Origin: Bacillus sp. CH30_1T
GTDB lineage: Bacteria > Bacillota > Bacilli > Bacillales > Bacillaceae_B
Direction of reading: 5' to 3'
Assembly: GCF_008364765.1 (NCBI RefSeq)
Contig: NZ_VTUY01000003.1
Coordinates: 311,657 to 375,656, forward strand
DNA: 64,000 bases
Positions within the stretch are counted from its first letter, which is position 1, and each line of letters starts with the position of its first letter. Shown piece by piece: positions 6,481-14,903 of the stretch. The position numbers and the translations under genes are program-made. A model generated the notes under the pieces. The model saw only the letters and a program-made list of their open reading frames with translations, did not search any database and had not been told where the DNA came from.

Positions 6481-7338
6481 CTATATTTTCTTAATGGAAA
6501 TCGCGTCACGCATTTTTTGCAGGGAAGATTTGGATAGATCTTTTCTTTTCATCATGGTGTTAACGTAGAGGGCATCGACAATACTAAGTTGACTAATTCT
6601 TGAAGCAAGTGCTTCAGATCGATATTCGGTTTCTTGAGATACCGTAAATAGAGGAATGTCGACCCCGTTGCTTAGAGGGGATTTGGCAAAGTGAGTAATG
6701 GCAATGGTCGTTACCCGATTTTTCTTCGCTACGTCCAATACTTCCAATAAATCTTTGTTCGATCCTGAATGAGAGATAAAGACGATTACATCAGCACCGG
6801 TCAATTGTGAAGCGGAGATCAGCTGCATATGGGGATCATTGTACGCTGTAGTGGTCATGCCTGTTCTGAGGAACTTATGATGAGCGTCCATGGCAACAAA
6901 CCCCGATCCACCCGTACCATAAAATTCTATTCTTCTGGCACCTATCATCCCTCGAATAGCTTTCGTAAACATTTCCTCGTTCAGCATGCTTAGAGAATCC
7001 TCTAATGTTCTGATATTGGACCTGAACACTTTTTGGGCAATAACGCCTTCAGAGTCCTCTTCATTGATTGTTTCATGTATATCTTTGATAGGGGTCACCA
7101 GGTCGGATGCAAGAGAAATCTTCATGGCCTGGTAGCCTTTAAAGCCCAAGCGTTTACAGAATCGGAAGACTGTAGCATCTGCAACGTTCAGTTCTTCCGC
7201 TACACCACTGATGGTGGAGTGGATAATTTTTTCTGGATTAGCAATAATAAATTCTGCAATCATCTTTTCTTTTTCACTGAATTGAGAGTAATGAGAACGG
7301 ATACGAGGCAAACAATGCTGTACTTTTTCCTCTTTCAT
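6481..7338 (-). CDS. MurR/RpiR-family transcription regulator
   Basis: The protein has an N-terminal HTH_6 domain (about residues 1-80, with VAEELNVADATVFRFCKRLG) and a C-terminal SIS domain (about 120-250, with YGTGGSGFVAMD and FISHSGSNKD) that senses a phosphosugar. The start at 7338 (MKEEKVQ) is chosen over the methionine at 7371 because AGAGGAGG lies at a good distance before it. It is divergent from 6-phosphogluconate dehydrogenase, with three GAAA...TTTC-type boxes between them. It therefore probably controls that gene in response to a pentose-phosphate or gluconate intermediate. The effector is unknown. Confidence 0.88.
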   Translation of the reverse strand: MKEEKVQHCLPRIRSHYSQFSEKEKMIAEFIIANPEKIIHSTISGVAEELNVADATVFRFCKRLGFKGYQAMKISLASDLVTPIKDIHETINEEDSEGVIAQKVFRSNIRTLEDSLSMLNEEMFTKAIRGMIGARRIEFYGTGGSGFVAMDAHHKFLRTGMTTTAYNDPHMQLISASQLTGADVIVFISHSGSNKDLLEVLDVAKKNRVTTIAITHFAKSPLSNGVDIPLFTVSQETEYRSEALASRISQLSIVDALYVNTMMKRKDLSKSSLQKMRDAISIKKI

Positions 7339-7371
7339 GCAGGGGAAACCTCCTCTAAGCGAATTCTTCAT

Positions 7372-7444
7372 GAAAATAATTTTAACCTACTTCATGAAAT
7401 AAAAAAATATTATTTCATAAAAATCCACCACGGAAAATTATTTC
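7372..7444. promoter_or_regulatory. Candidate RpiR operator cluster
   Basis: Three related boxes lie between the divergent genes. The first, 7372-7383, is GAAAATAATTTT. The second, 7394-7418, is ATGAAATAA, 7 bases, TTATTTCAT, a perfect inverted repeat. The third, 7433-7444, is GAAAATTATTTC, ending 4 bases before a TATAAT box (7449-7454) that faces gndA. Binding by the adjacent regulator is inferred. Confidence 0.6.
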
Positions 7445-7502
7445 GTATTATAATATATACGGTGAAAATATAATTACTCTAAGTGAAAGGAATGATAAAT
7501 AT

Positions 7503-8915
7503 ATGAAAAAACAACAAATAGGGGTTGCTGGTGTCGGAGTGATGGGGAAGAGTCTGGCTTTGAATTTCGAAAGCAGAGGCTATTCCGTTTCCATCTATGA
7601 TGTGTCTAGTGAGAAGGTAAGAGAAGTACTTGAAGAGCATCCAGAGAAGAACATGGTAGGTACTCACGATGTAAAAGAGTTCGTCCAGTCATTAGAAACA
7701 CCAAGAAAAATATTGATTATGGTTCCAGCCGGTAATATTACCGATAAAGCGATTGAATCATTGCTTCCTCATTTAGATCAGGGAGATATTCTGATTGATG
7801 GAGGAAACACATACTTTGAAGATACGATTCGCCGCAATAAGGAACTTGGTGAAAAAGGAATCAACTTCATCGGTGCAGGTGTCTCAGGCGGAGAAGAAGG
7901 CGCTTTATACGGACCTGCTATCATGCCGAGCGGTCAAAAGGAAGCATACGATTTAGTCCAGCCTTTCCTGACAGCAATTGCGGCCAAGGTAAAAGGCGAT
8001 GCGTGCAGTACATATATCGGTCCGGATGGATCAGGCCATTATGTAAAAATGGTCCACAATGGAATTGAGTACAGTGATATGCAGCTTATCTGTGAAGCGT
8101 ATTATCTTATGAAAAATGTATTGGGTTTAAGCGCATCTGAGCTGCATGAGATATTCAAAGAATGGAACGCAGGGGAGCTCGACAGCTACCTTATTGAAAT
8201 CACGGCAGATATTTTCACAAAGGTGGATGAAGAAACAGGAAAACCCCTTGTTGACGTAATCCTGGATACAGCAGGCCAGAAAGGGACAGGGAAATGGACG
8301 AGTATTTCTGCACTGGAATTAGGTGTACCATTATCGATCATTACTGAATCTGTATTTGCCCGTTTCATCTCTGCCATGAAGGTAGAAAGAGTGAAGGCAA
8401 GTAAAATCTTAAGAGGACCAAGAAATATGGAGTTCTCCGGTAACAAAGAAGCGTTTATCGAAATGATTCGTAAAGCGTTGTATTTAAGCAAAATTTGTTC
8501 ATATGCACAGGGTTTCGCCCAGCTTCAATCTGCTTCGGAAGAGTATAGTTGGAACCTGAAGCCCGGAGAGATTTCCATGATCTTCAGAGGTGGATGCATC
8601 ATTCGTGCAGGCTTCCTGGAAGAAATCAAGAAAGCGTATGATCGTGAACCGGGATTAACGAATTTGCTGCTCGATCCGTATTTCAAGGAAATCGTTGAAA
8701 ACTATCAGGAGGAAGCGAGAGAAGTGGTGGCTACAGCCATTAAATTAGGTATCCCTGTACCGGGTCTTGCGAGTGCTTTAGCATATTATGACAGCTATCG
8801 CTCTGAGTCACTGCCAGCCAATCTTCTTCAAGCTCAACGTGATTATTTTGGAGCTCATACGTATCAGCGTGTGGATAAAGAAGGGACTTTCCATACAGAT
8901 TGGTTATCTAAATAA
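7503..8915 (+). CDS. gndA: 6-phosphogluconate dehydrogenase, decarboxylating
   Basis: A 470-residue enzyme of normal family length. It oxidises and decarboxylates 6-phosphogluconate to ribulose 5-phosphate, giving NADPH in the oxidative pentose phosphate pathway. The N-terminal Rossmann fold has [13 protein letters not shown]; the substrate motif is [10 protein letters not shown], and [15 protein letters not shown] and the catalytic [13 protein letters not shown] are intact. The C-terminal all-alpha domain is complete. Ribosome binding site GAAAGGAATG precedes ATG 7503. It has its own promoter next to candidate operators of the divergent RpiR regulator, and a strong terminator. It is closer to GndA (YqjI) than to the gluconate-operon GntZ by context, because no gnt genes are nearby. 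Confidence 0.95.
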   Translation: MKKQQIGVAGVGVMGKSLALNFESRGYSVSIYDVSSEKVREVLEEHPEKNMVGTHDVKEFVQSLETPRKILIMVPAGNITDKAIESLLPHLDQGDILIDGGNTYFEDTIRRNKELGEKGINFIGAGVSGGEEGALYGPAIMPSGQKEAYDLVQPFLTAIAAKVKGDACSTYIGPDGSGHYVKMVHNGIEYSDMQLICEAYYLMKNVLGLSASELHEIFKEWNAGELDSYLIEITADIFTKVDEETGKPLVDVILDTAGQKGTGKWTSISALELGVPLSIITESVFARFISAMKVERVKASKILRGPRNMEFSGNKEAFIEMIRKALYLSKICSYAQGFAQLQSASEEYSWNLKPGEISMIFRGGCIIRAGFLEEIKKAYDREPGLTNLLLDPYFKEIVENYQEEAREVVATAIKLGIPVPGLASALAYYDSYRSESLPANLLQAQRDYFGAHTYQRVDKEGTFHTDWLSK

Positions 8916-8919
8916 GAAG

Positions 8920-8950
8920 AAAGCCCTGTGGGAATCCCACAGGGCTTTTG
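8920..8950. terminator. Bidirectional terminator after gndA
   Basis: A 13-bp stem AAAGCCCTGTGGG with its complement and three-base loop, T run on both strands; it serves gndA and the small minus-strand gene. Confidence 0.92.
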
Positions 8951-8959
8951 GTTAACCTT

Positions 8960-9136
8960 TCATTCTTTGCTTGATGAGTCATTTTTCGTATGATGCTTAT
9001 TTTTCTCGTCCCGCTGCTCTTTTTTTAAGTCATCGAGGGGAATTGGGTCTACATTTTGCTCACTTTCATGCTGATCGAGAATGCCGTCATGATCTTTATT
9101 GATTTGTTCAGGATTGTCATTTGCCCTTTTCGTCAT
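8960..9136 (-). CDS. Small hydrophilic protein, 58 residues
   Basis: A short reading frame with ribosome binding site AAGGGAGG about 10 bases before the ATG at 9136. The product begins MTKRANDNPEQINKDHDG and is acidic in the first half, basic and His/Lys-rich in the second. It has no helix predicted to enter the membrane and no motif I recognise. It ends a few bases from the gndA terminator. Stop, start and composition look like real coding sequence, but function is unknown. Confidence 0.6.
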   Translation of the reverse strand: MTKRANDNPEQINKDHDGILDQHESEQNVDPIPLDDLKKEQRDEKNKHHTKNDSSSKE

Positions 9137-9216
9137 AATCTTTCATCCTCCCTTAATGAGTCGTTGTTGTACCATACCCTTCTTGAGCAGGTGAAAACAT
9201 CGGGGGAATAGAACAT

Positions 9217-9250
9217 AAGAAAGCCACCTAACCGTGTAGGTGGCTTCTTT
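9217..9250 (-). terminator. Terminator of the SurA-N lipoprotein gene
   Basis: A 14-bp perfect stem AAGAAAGCCACCTA with its complement, six-base loop and T-rich tail on the minus strand. Confidence 0.88.
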
Positions 9251-9259
9251 GGTGGAGCT

Positions 9260-10036
9260 TTAGATTTTCACATCAACTTTAGCATTTTTCTTTAAATCTT
9301 CTACATGCTTAACAAGTTTTTCTTGTTTTTTCTGTTGTTCTAACTGAGTCTTGATTTGAGGTTTAGCTTCTTCAAATTTTGGTGCATCCTTTGATTCACT
9401 CTGAGCTTGCTGACTTGCGTACTGATCGTAAAATTTCTTCATTTCATCTTCAGAGACTTCTTCTACTTTGATTTCTTTTTCAACGTAGTTTGTGTATTTG
9501 ATGTTTTCAGCGATTTGAGTTTTTAATTCGTCCATCGTGAATCCTGCTTTTTTCATTGCGTCTTCAAACTTCTTTTCATCACCGTACTGCTTTTTAACTT
9601 CTTCCAGTTGTTTATTGATATCATCCTCTGATGCCTTATATCCTTTTTCATTGGCTTGCTGCATAAGGAGTGTTTGTCCAACCAGGCTATCAATTGTTTG
9701 TTCCTTGATTTTCTTTGCTGCATCTTTACTTGTTGGGTCTTGCCCCATTTGTTGATATTGCATCTGTGATTGAGTCAATACGTTATTGAAATCTTCACCT
9801 TTAATTTTTTCGTCGTTTACAATGGCAACGATCTTATCTTTTTCAATCTTTTGCTCATCCATTTTCTTCTGCATTTCTTCCATTTGCTTTGCTTGCTCTT
9901 CCTGAGCCTGTCCATCGCTTTTTTCTTCTGTTTTCGCTTTATCGTCAGCTTGTTTTTGGCTCTCCTCGTTCGAACCGCAAGCGGCTAGTCCAATCGATAA
10001 TAAAGCTAATAGCAAAGTCGTTAATAATTTTTTCAT
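9260..10036 (-). CDS. SurA N-terminal domain lipoprotein
   Basis: A 258-residue lipoprotein: residues 1-20 are a signal peptide ending in the lipobox LAAC, followed by a long charged linker of Gln/Lys/Glu. From about residue 65 the sequence matches a SurA/PrsA N-terminal chaperone domain (KIVAIVNDEKIKGEDFNNVL, then DSLVGQTLLMQQANEKGY). The parvulin prolyl isomerase domain of PrsA is absent, so it would work as a holdase at the outer face of the membrane rather than as an isomerase. The start ATG has AAAGGAG upstream. A short regulatory region and a terminator suggest a single-gene unit. Confidence 0.87.
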   Translation of the reverse strand: MKKLLTTLLLALLSIGLAACGSNEESQKQADDKAKTEEKSDGQAQEEQAKQMEEMQKKMDEQKIEKDKIVAIVNDEKIKGEDFNNVLTQSQMQYQQMGQDPTSKDAAKKIKEQTIDSLVGQTLLMQQANEKGYKASEDDINKQLEEVKKQYGDEKKFEDAMKKAGFTMDELKTQIAENIKYTNYVEKEIKVEEVSEDEMKKFYDQYASQQAQSESKDAPKFEEAKPQIKTQLEQQKKQEKLVKHVEDLKKNAKVDVKI

Positions 10037-10640
10037 AATAGACTCCTTTCAGAAGTAAGGTGTGATTTCAAAAAAATCACTTAATGCGCATTTTAAAGGA
10101 AAAGCCCGAAAAAAGAAAGTATTTAAGCCGAAAATTATAGATTGTAATGAGTTTGAAATACAGTTCATTACTAATATGGTCCCTATTCACTATAGTGTAT
10201 GCGGTTACATTCGACTATCAACTGCCGGACAGAAATGATAATGTAAGAAGACTTTCACCTGGTTTCTAAAAAAGAGGCTGTTTAAATCGAGAACTTTTCC
10301 TCCATTTAAACAGCCTATAAAAAATATTGGGGACCAAAGAATACTGTCAAACAACCTTCTATTTGAATTATAGAGAGTGGCTACATTTTCTTCAACTAAC
10401 ATTTAGGGAGGTGTCGGCTGACTAGTATCCTTTAGAAGGCAGTATTCAATCTTCTTCTATTCTTTTCATGGAAAATAATAATTATAAGCATATTTCAAAG
10501 GAAGGGTTTTCCTTCTTTTCCTTCAACTTGTTACATCTCTTGACTTTAAGAGGGTAATAGAGTGATACTATTAAAAGATTTCAACTTCTAAGCAAAATGA
10601 GTAGTTTCACTTGTAAATTCATTTTTAATCGTTTATGATG
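10037..10640. other. Intergenic stretch with one strong hairpin
   Basis: About 600 AT-rich bases without a convincing gene. The one clear structure is an inverted repeat at 10275-10287 and 10304-10316 (AGGCTGTTTAAAT and its complement, 16-base loop) followed by an A/T run. It looks like a terminator, but no gene precedes it on that strand, so it may end a small RNA or be the remnant of a lost gene. Confidence 0.45.
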
Positions 10641-10647
10641 GTACAGA

Positions 10648-10694
10648 ACACAACATTTTGTGTTCTGTTTAATTATTTTAACTATATATTGATT
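10648..10694 (+). promoter_or_regulatory. Pair of NrdR-like boxes before the ribonucleotide reductase
   Basis: Box 1 at 10648-10663 reads ACACAACATTTTGTGT and is nested in a longer perfect inverted repeat ACAGAACACAA...TTGTGTTCTGT. Box 2 at 10679-10694 contains ACTATATATTGATT. Their centres are 31 bp apart, three helical turns, as expected for cooperative NrdR. Box 2 is a partial match to the usual ACACTATATATAGTGT pattern. Confidence 0.6.
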
Positions 10695-10700
10695 ATAACC

Positions 10701-10860
10701 TGTGAATAGGGTGTCTGAATGGACTTAAAAGGGAATTCGGTGTGAATCCGGAACTGTCCCCGCAACTGTAAGTGCTGACGAAATAAGGAACTGCCACTGT
10801 CATATACGATGGGAAGGCCTTAGAGTAGGGTGAAGCACAAGTCAGGAGACCTGCCTTGTT
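10701..10860 (+). promoter_or_regulatory. Cobalamin (B12) riboswitch
   Basis: The conserved parts of the AdoCbl riboswitch follow in order: GGGAATTCGGTGTGAATCC, CCCCGCAACTGTAAGTG, GCCACTGTC, GGGAAGGCC, and the B12 box AAGTCAGGAGACCTGCC at 10840-10856. It precedes a class I ribonucleotide reductase rather than a cobalamin gene. A terminator stands between aptamer and start codon, so regulation is by premature termination when B12 is plentiful. Confidence 0.93.
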
Positions 10861-10947
10861 TATCACGTGTTATCTTCTTCGGGAATTGGGAGGATAAAGC
10901 GAGGATTGGAATAGGACCAATAGTCTGTTCACATATCTTTCGTACAT

Positions 10948-10981
10948 AAAGCCCATCCGTTTAGAAGGATGGGCTTTTTTT
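10948..10981 (+). terminator. Terminator hairpin of the cobalamin riboswitch
   Basis: An 11-bp stem AAAGCCCATCC with its complement, 8-base loop and seven T, 36 bases upstream of the first reductase codon. An in-frame ATG at 10969 lies within the stem and is not the start. Confidence 0.9.
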
Positions 10982-11019
10982 GTATCCTTCCCACACTGTA
11001 TAAATTGGGAGGAATTATG

Positions 11020-13266
11020 ATGTCAATCGTATCACAGGATCAGCCGATAACTATGGAAGCAAAAGCGATTCTTACAAATCTCCACAATCGCTTTCCACAA
11101 CTTCATTTTAAAGAGTTCGACGAAAAGACTTATAAGTATGCAGACGGTCAATCTGAATTGAGTAAAGAAAAACTTTATCATTTCATGATCCTCACGGCAG
11201 TAGAACGGATCTCTGCCCATGAACCTGATTGGACGTATGTGGCTGCAGAATTATATTTAATGAAACTTTATCGTACCATCGCTTATTCAAGGAGAGTGGA
11301 AGAAAGCGAGTTGTACAGTTCCTTTTATGAATTAATTCAAGACTTGACTGATCGGAAACTATATACACCCGCACTATTGGAATCATATAGCAAAGAAGAA
11401 ATTGACGTTTTGGGGAAGATCATGGATTCATCTAAAGACCATCTGTTTACGTACATAGGGATTGTCACATTAACAGAGCGGTATTTAACTAAGTCCCATG
11501 ATGGTGAAATCCTTGAATTACCTCAAGAGAGATTGCTGATCATCGCCATGACACTCTTTAGGAACGAACCCAGTGATAAGCGGCTGGCGCTTATTGAAGA
11601 AGCTTACTGGGCCTTGTCTAATTTGTATATGACGGTTGCAACTCCTACGTTTGCCAACGCCGGCAAAAGCCATGGTCAGTTATCTAGTTGTTTTATTGAT
11701 ACGGTAGCAGATGATTTAAGAAGTATTTATGACAGTAATACAGATGTTTCCACATTAAGTAAAAATGGTGGAGGTCTCGGTATTTATATGGGGAAGGTCC
11801 GGAGCAGAGGAAGTAATATCAAAGGCTTCAAGGGAGTAAGTTCTGGTGTTATTCCATGGATGAAGCAATTAAATAACACAGCCGTATCCGTTGATCAATT
11901 AGGACAACGTCAAGGAGCGATCGCTGTTTATTTAGATGTATGGCATAAGGATATTTTTCCTTTTCTTGATACACGATTAAATAATGGAGACGAAAGGCAG
12001 CGTACTCATGATCTTTTCACTGGAGTAAGCTTACCGGATTTATTTATGGAACAAGTGGAAAACAGAGGGGAGTGGTATTTATTTGATCCTCATGAAGTGA
12101 AGATGGTAATGGGGTATTCCCTGGAAGATTACTATGATGAGTATGAGGGAGAAGGTTCGTTCAGGGATAAATATTGGGAGTGTGTAGAATGTCCTGATCT
12201 TTCCAGGGAAAAGGTTCCAGCAATTGAAATTTTCAAGCGGATCATGATTTCCCAGCTCGAAACGGGAACGCCATATATGTTTTACCGTGATACAGTCAAT
12301 CGGCTAAATGCCAATCAGCATAAGGGGATGATCTACTGCAGTAATTTATGTACGGAAATTGCCCAGAATATGAGTGCGACCGTCATGGAAGAAGAGGTTA
12401 TCAAGGACGGGAAAATCATTACCTATAAATCTCCGGGGGATTATGTCGTCTGTAATCTGGCATCTGTTTCTTTAGCTAAGACAATCATGGATGATGAGTT
12501 GGAGAGAGTCGTGTCCATAGGAGTGAGATTACTTGATAATGTCATAGATATTAATAAACTTCCAGTCCTGCAAGCTCAACTGACAAACAGGCGCTATAGA
12601 GGGATTGGATTAGGAACCTTTGGCTGGCATCACCTCCTTGCAATAAAAGGATTGAAATGGGAGAGCGATGAAGCAGTTGATTATTGTGATTCACTATACG
12701 AGGATGTTGCTTATTACACGATAAAAGCAAGTCATGAATTAGCGAAAGAAAAAGGTTCCTATCCATATTACAGCGGTTCCGACTGGTCGACTGGAGAGTA
12801 TTTTTCGAAGAAAGGATATTCTGGACCGAGGTGGGATTCACTCAGGGATGATGTTTCTTCCAAAGGAATTCGAAACGGATATTTAATGGCCGTTGCGCCC
12901 AATTCGTCCACTTCGATCATAGCAGGCTCTACAGCAAGTATCGATCCTTTGTTCAGATTAGAGTACTCGGAAGAAAAGAAAGATTATAAGATTCCTGTTA
13001 CAGCACCTGATTTATCACCTAAGACGACCTGGTATTACAAAACGGCTTATAACGTAGATCAGCACTGGAGTATTAAACAGAATGAGAAGAGACAACGTCA
13101 TATAGATCAAGGAATATCGTTTAACTTGTATGTGCGGAATGATATCAAGGCGATAGAACTATTATCTCTTCATATAGATGCATGGAAGTCAGGATTGAAA
13201 ACGACTTACTATGTGAGATCGACATCTGTTTCAAATTTTGAAGAATGTGAAAGCTGCCATAGCTAA
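11020..13266 (+). CDS. Class I ribonucleoside-diphosphate reductase, alpha subunit
   Basis: The large catalytic subunit (about 748 residues) reduces ribonucleoside diphosphates to the deoxy forms. The radical-site residues are intact: GQLSSCF, the NLCTE loop and the C-terminal redox pair CESCHS. Start ATG 11020 is preferred over ATG 11017 by its distance from GGGAGGA at 11007-11013. The N-terminal half resembles NrdA (EPDWTYVAAELYLMKLYR), yet no ATP-cone is visible, so dATP feedback may be missing. Neither nrdI nor nrdH lies nearby, which argues against a standard class Ib nrdIEF set. Expression is under a cobalamin riboswitch and probably NrdR: the B12-free enzyme is made when B12 for a class II enzyme is scarce (inferred). 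Confidence 0.93.
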   Translation: MSIVSQDQPITMEAKAILTNLHNRFPQLHFKEFDEKTYKYADGQSELSKEKLYHFMILTAVERISAHEPDWTYVAAELYLMKLYRTIAYSRRVEESELYSSFYELIQDLTDRKLYTPALLESYSKEEIDVLGKIMDSSKDHLFTYIGIVTLTERYLTKSHDGEILELPQERLLIIAMTLFRNEPSDKRLALIEEAYWALSNLYMTVATPTFANAGKSHGQLSSCFIDTVADDLRSIYDSNTDVSTLSKNGGGLGIYMGKVRSRGSNIKGFKGVSSGVIPWMKQLNNTAVSVDQLGQRQGAIAVYLDVWHKDIFPFLDTRLNNGDERQRTHDLFTGVSLPDLFMEQVENRGEWYLFDPHEVKMVMGYSLEDYYDEYEGEGSFRDKYWECVECPDLSREKVPAIEIFKRIMISQLETGTPYMFYRDTVNRLNANQHKGMIYCSNLCTEIAQNMSATVMEEEVIKDGKIITYKSPGDYVVCNLASVSLAKTIMDDELERVVSIGVRLLDNVIDINKLPVLQAQLTNRRYRGIGLGTFGWHHLLAIKGLKWESDEAVDYCDSLYEDVAYYTIKASHELAKEKGSYPYYSGSDWSTGEYFSKKGYSGPRWDSLRDDVSSKGIRNGYLMAVAPNSSTSIIAGSTASIDPLFRLEYSEEKKDYKIPVTAPDLSPKTTWYYKTAYNVDQHWSIKQNEKRQRHIDQGISFNLYVRNDIKAIELLSLHIDAWKSGLKTTYYVRSTSVSNFEECESCHS

Positions 13267-13285
13267 CTGGGAGGAAGATGATAAC

Positions 13286-14323
13286 GTGAATGGATTAAAG
13301 CAGCGAATCTTAATAGATTCTGAGGCACCAAATAAATCTACTGGAATTGTAAATGGACAAAGTTCGAATATTTTAAACTGGGATGATGTCAGGTTCTCTT
13401 GGGCCTATCCAAAGTATAAGAGAATGCTGGGGAATTTCTGGACTCCTTTTGAGATCAATATGGCAAAGGATATCAAGCAGTTCCCTACTCTTTCATCAAA
13501 GGAGCAGGAGTCCTTTTTGAAAATAATCGGTTTACTGGCTCTCCTTGATAGTGTGCAGACAGATTACGCCGGTAAAGTGGCAGACTATCTCACGGATTCC
13601 AGCCTGAATGCATTGATGATCATTTTGGCACAGCAAGAAGTTGTCCATAACCACTCGTACAGTTACGTTTTATCGAGTATCGTGTCCAAAAAGAAGCAGG
13701 ATGAAGTGTTTGATTTCTGGAAGAATGATCCAATATTGAAGAAACGGAACGAATTTATAACGAATGGCTATAAAGGATTTGTAGAATCCCCCACCATTGA
13801 GAATCTATTAAAGTCAATCATCTATGATGTCATTCTTGAAGGTTTGTTCTTTTACTCCGGTTTTGCCTTCTTCTACAACCTGGCCAGAAATCAAAAGATG
13901 GTGGCGACATCGACGATGATTAATTATATCAATCGGGATGAACAGCTTCATGTCGGCTTATTTGAAAAAATATATAAAGAAGTCCTTAACGAGAATCCGG
14001 CTTATCAAACGGAGGAGCTGCGTGACTTCGGACAAGAAGCTTTCAAACAGGCAGCTCTCCTGGAAATAGAGTGGGGAAGGGATATCATCGGATCTCACAT
14101 TGAAGGGCTGTTAATGAGCGACCTTGAAGATTATATTAAATTTATGGCAAATAAAAGAGCCAAACAGCTGGGGTTTGAAGAACCATTCAAAGGATATAAG
14201 ACCAATCCATTAAAATGGATCATCGCCTATCAAGAAGTGGATAGAGGGAAGACCGATTTCTTTGAACAGAAATCAAGGCAATATACGAAGACATCGGATG
14301 CTAATGGGTTTGATGAACTGTAA
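13286..14323 (+). CDS. Class I ribonucleoside-diphosphate reductase, beta subunit
   Basis: The small subunit (345 residues) carries the metal centre and radical. Ligands are seen as LLDSVQ (Asp), EVVHNHSY (Glu, His and the radical Tyr seven residues after Glu), LEGLFF (Glu) and RDEQLHVG (Glu, His). All are present, so this is a tyrosyl-radical type enzyme rather than a Phe-type class Ic. The start is GTG 13286: it follows GGGAGGAAG and lies 19 bases after the alpha stop, whereas the longer open frame overlaps the alpha gene without a ribosome binding site. It forms an operon with the alpha gene; a terminator follows. Confidence 0.93.
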   Translation: MNGLKQRILIDSEAPNKSTGIVNGQSSNILNWDDVRFSWAYPKYKRMLGNFWTPFEINMAKDIKQFPTLSSKEQESFLKIIGLLALLDSVQTDYAGKVADYLTDSSLNALMIILAQQEVVHNHSYSYVLSSIVSKKKQDEVFDFWKNDPILKKRNEFITNGYKGFVESPTIENLLKSIIYDVILEGLFFYSGFAFFYNLARNQKMVATSTMINYINRDEQLHVGLFEKIYKEVLNENPAYQTEELRDFGQEAFKQAALLEIEWGRDIIGSHIEGLLMSDLEDYIKFMANKRAKQLGFEEPFKGYKTNPLKWIIAYQEVDRGKTDFFEQKSRQYTKTSDANGFDEL

Positions 14324-14330
14324 AAATAAG

Positions 14331-14358
14331 AAAAGCGAGTCATCACGACTCGCTTTTT
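14331..14358 (+). terminator. Terminator of the reductase operon
   Basis: AAAAGCGAGTC with its complement, five-base loop and T run. Confidence 0.9.
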
Positions 14359-14530
14359 GCCTTATTATTTCTCAATAAATCTTTATCCAATCTATTTTTC
14401 GGTACCATTATCTTGTAAACATAGTTGAGAGAGTTGGGCTGGTGACATTTCCAATAATGTGAAAATACATGTTTATCTCTCCCAGTGGTGGGAATATACA
14501 TAATAGATTGAATGAGAGGAGAGGTTTTAC

Positions 14531-14860
14531 ATGGCAAATCATTCTACAGAAGAAAAAATGGAGTCTAAGGTGGACAAAACATTAGATAATATGTCCCGGG
14601 ACAAAAAAGAGGATATATTATCTAACTTTGATCATTTTAAACAATACTTAGGTAATAAAGTTTCCTTGGCGGATAAGTTAGGGATGAATGAAGAGCAGCA
14701 GGCAAAGGCAGCCCAGAAGGTTGGGGATTATCTTGCGGCTCATGAGGAGCCGAAGAATAGAGAAGAAAAGTTATTATATGAATTATGGAAAGCGGGTAAC
14801 AAGGAAGAGCAGCATATGCTTTCCCATATGTTAGTGAAGTTTGTTCACGCTGAATCATAA
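14531..14860 (+). CDS. DUF3243 protein, YmfJ-like
   Basis: A 109-residue, helical, charged protein. The central part (ILSNFDHFKQYLGNKVSLAD, then GMNEEQQAKAAQKVGDYLA, then PKNREEKLLYELWKAG) fits the DUF3243 family, known from YmfJ of B. subtilis, which has no settled function. The N-terminus is longer than in YmfJ (85 residues). Start ATG 14531 has ribosome binding site AGAGGAGAGG. It is monocistronic, flanked by the reductase terminator and a convergent OsmC gene. Confidence 0.8.
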   Translation: MANHSTEEKMESKVDKTLDNMSRDKKEDILSNFDHFKQYLGNKVSLADKLGMNEEQQAKAAQKVGDYLAAHEEPKNREEKLLYELWKAGNKEEQHMLSHMLVKFVHAES

Positions 14861-14868
14861 AAAATTTG

Positions 14869-14888
14869 GGCATCTGAATGGATGCCCT
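14869..14888. terminator. Weak convergent terminator hairpin
   Basis: GGGCATC / GATGCCC with a six-base loop between the convergent DUF3243 and OsmC genes; a T-rich tail follows on the minus strand. Confidence 0.5.
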
Positions 14889-14903
14889 TAACTTATGCTT
14901 TTA

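Noticed and set aside
10969..11016. In-frame ATG at 10969 as start of the reductase alpha gene
   Set aside because: It lies inside the riboswitch terminator stem and would add a peptide unlike the family.
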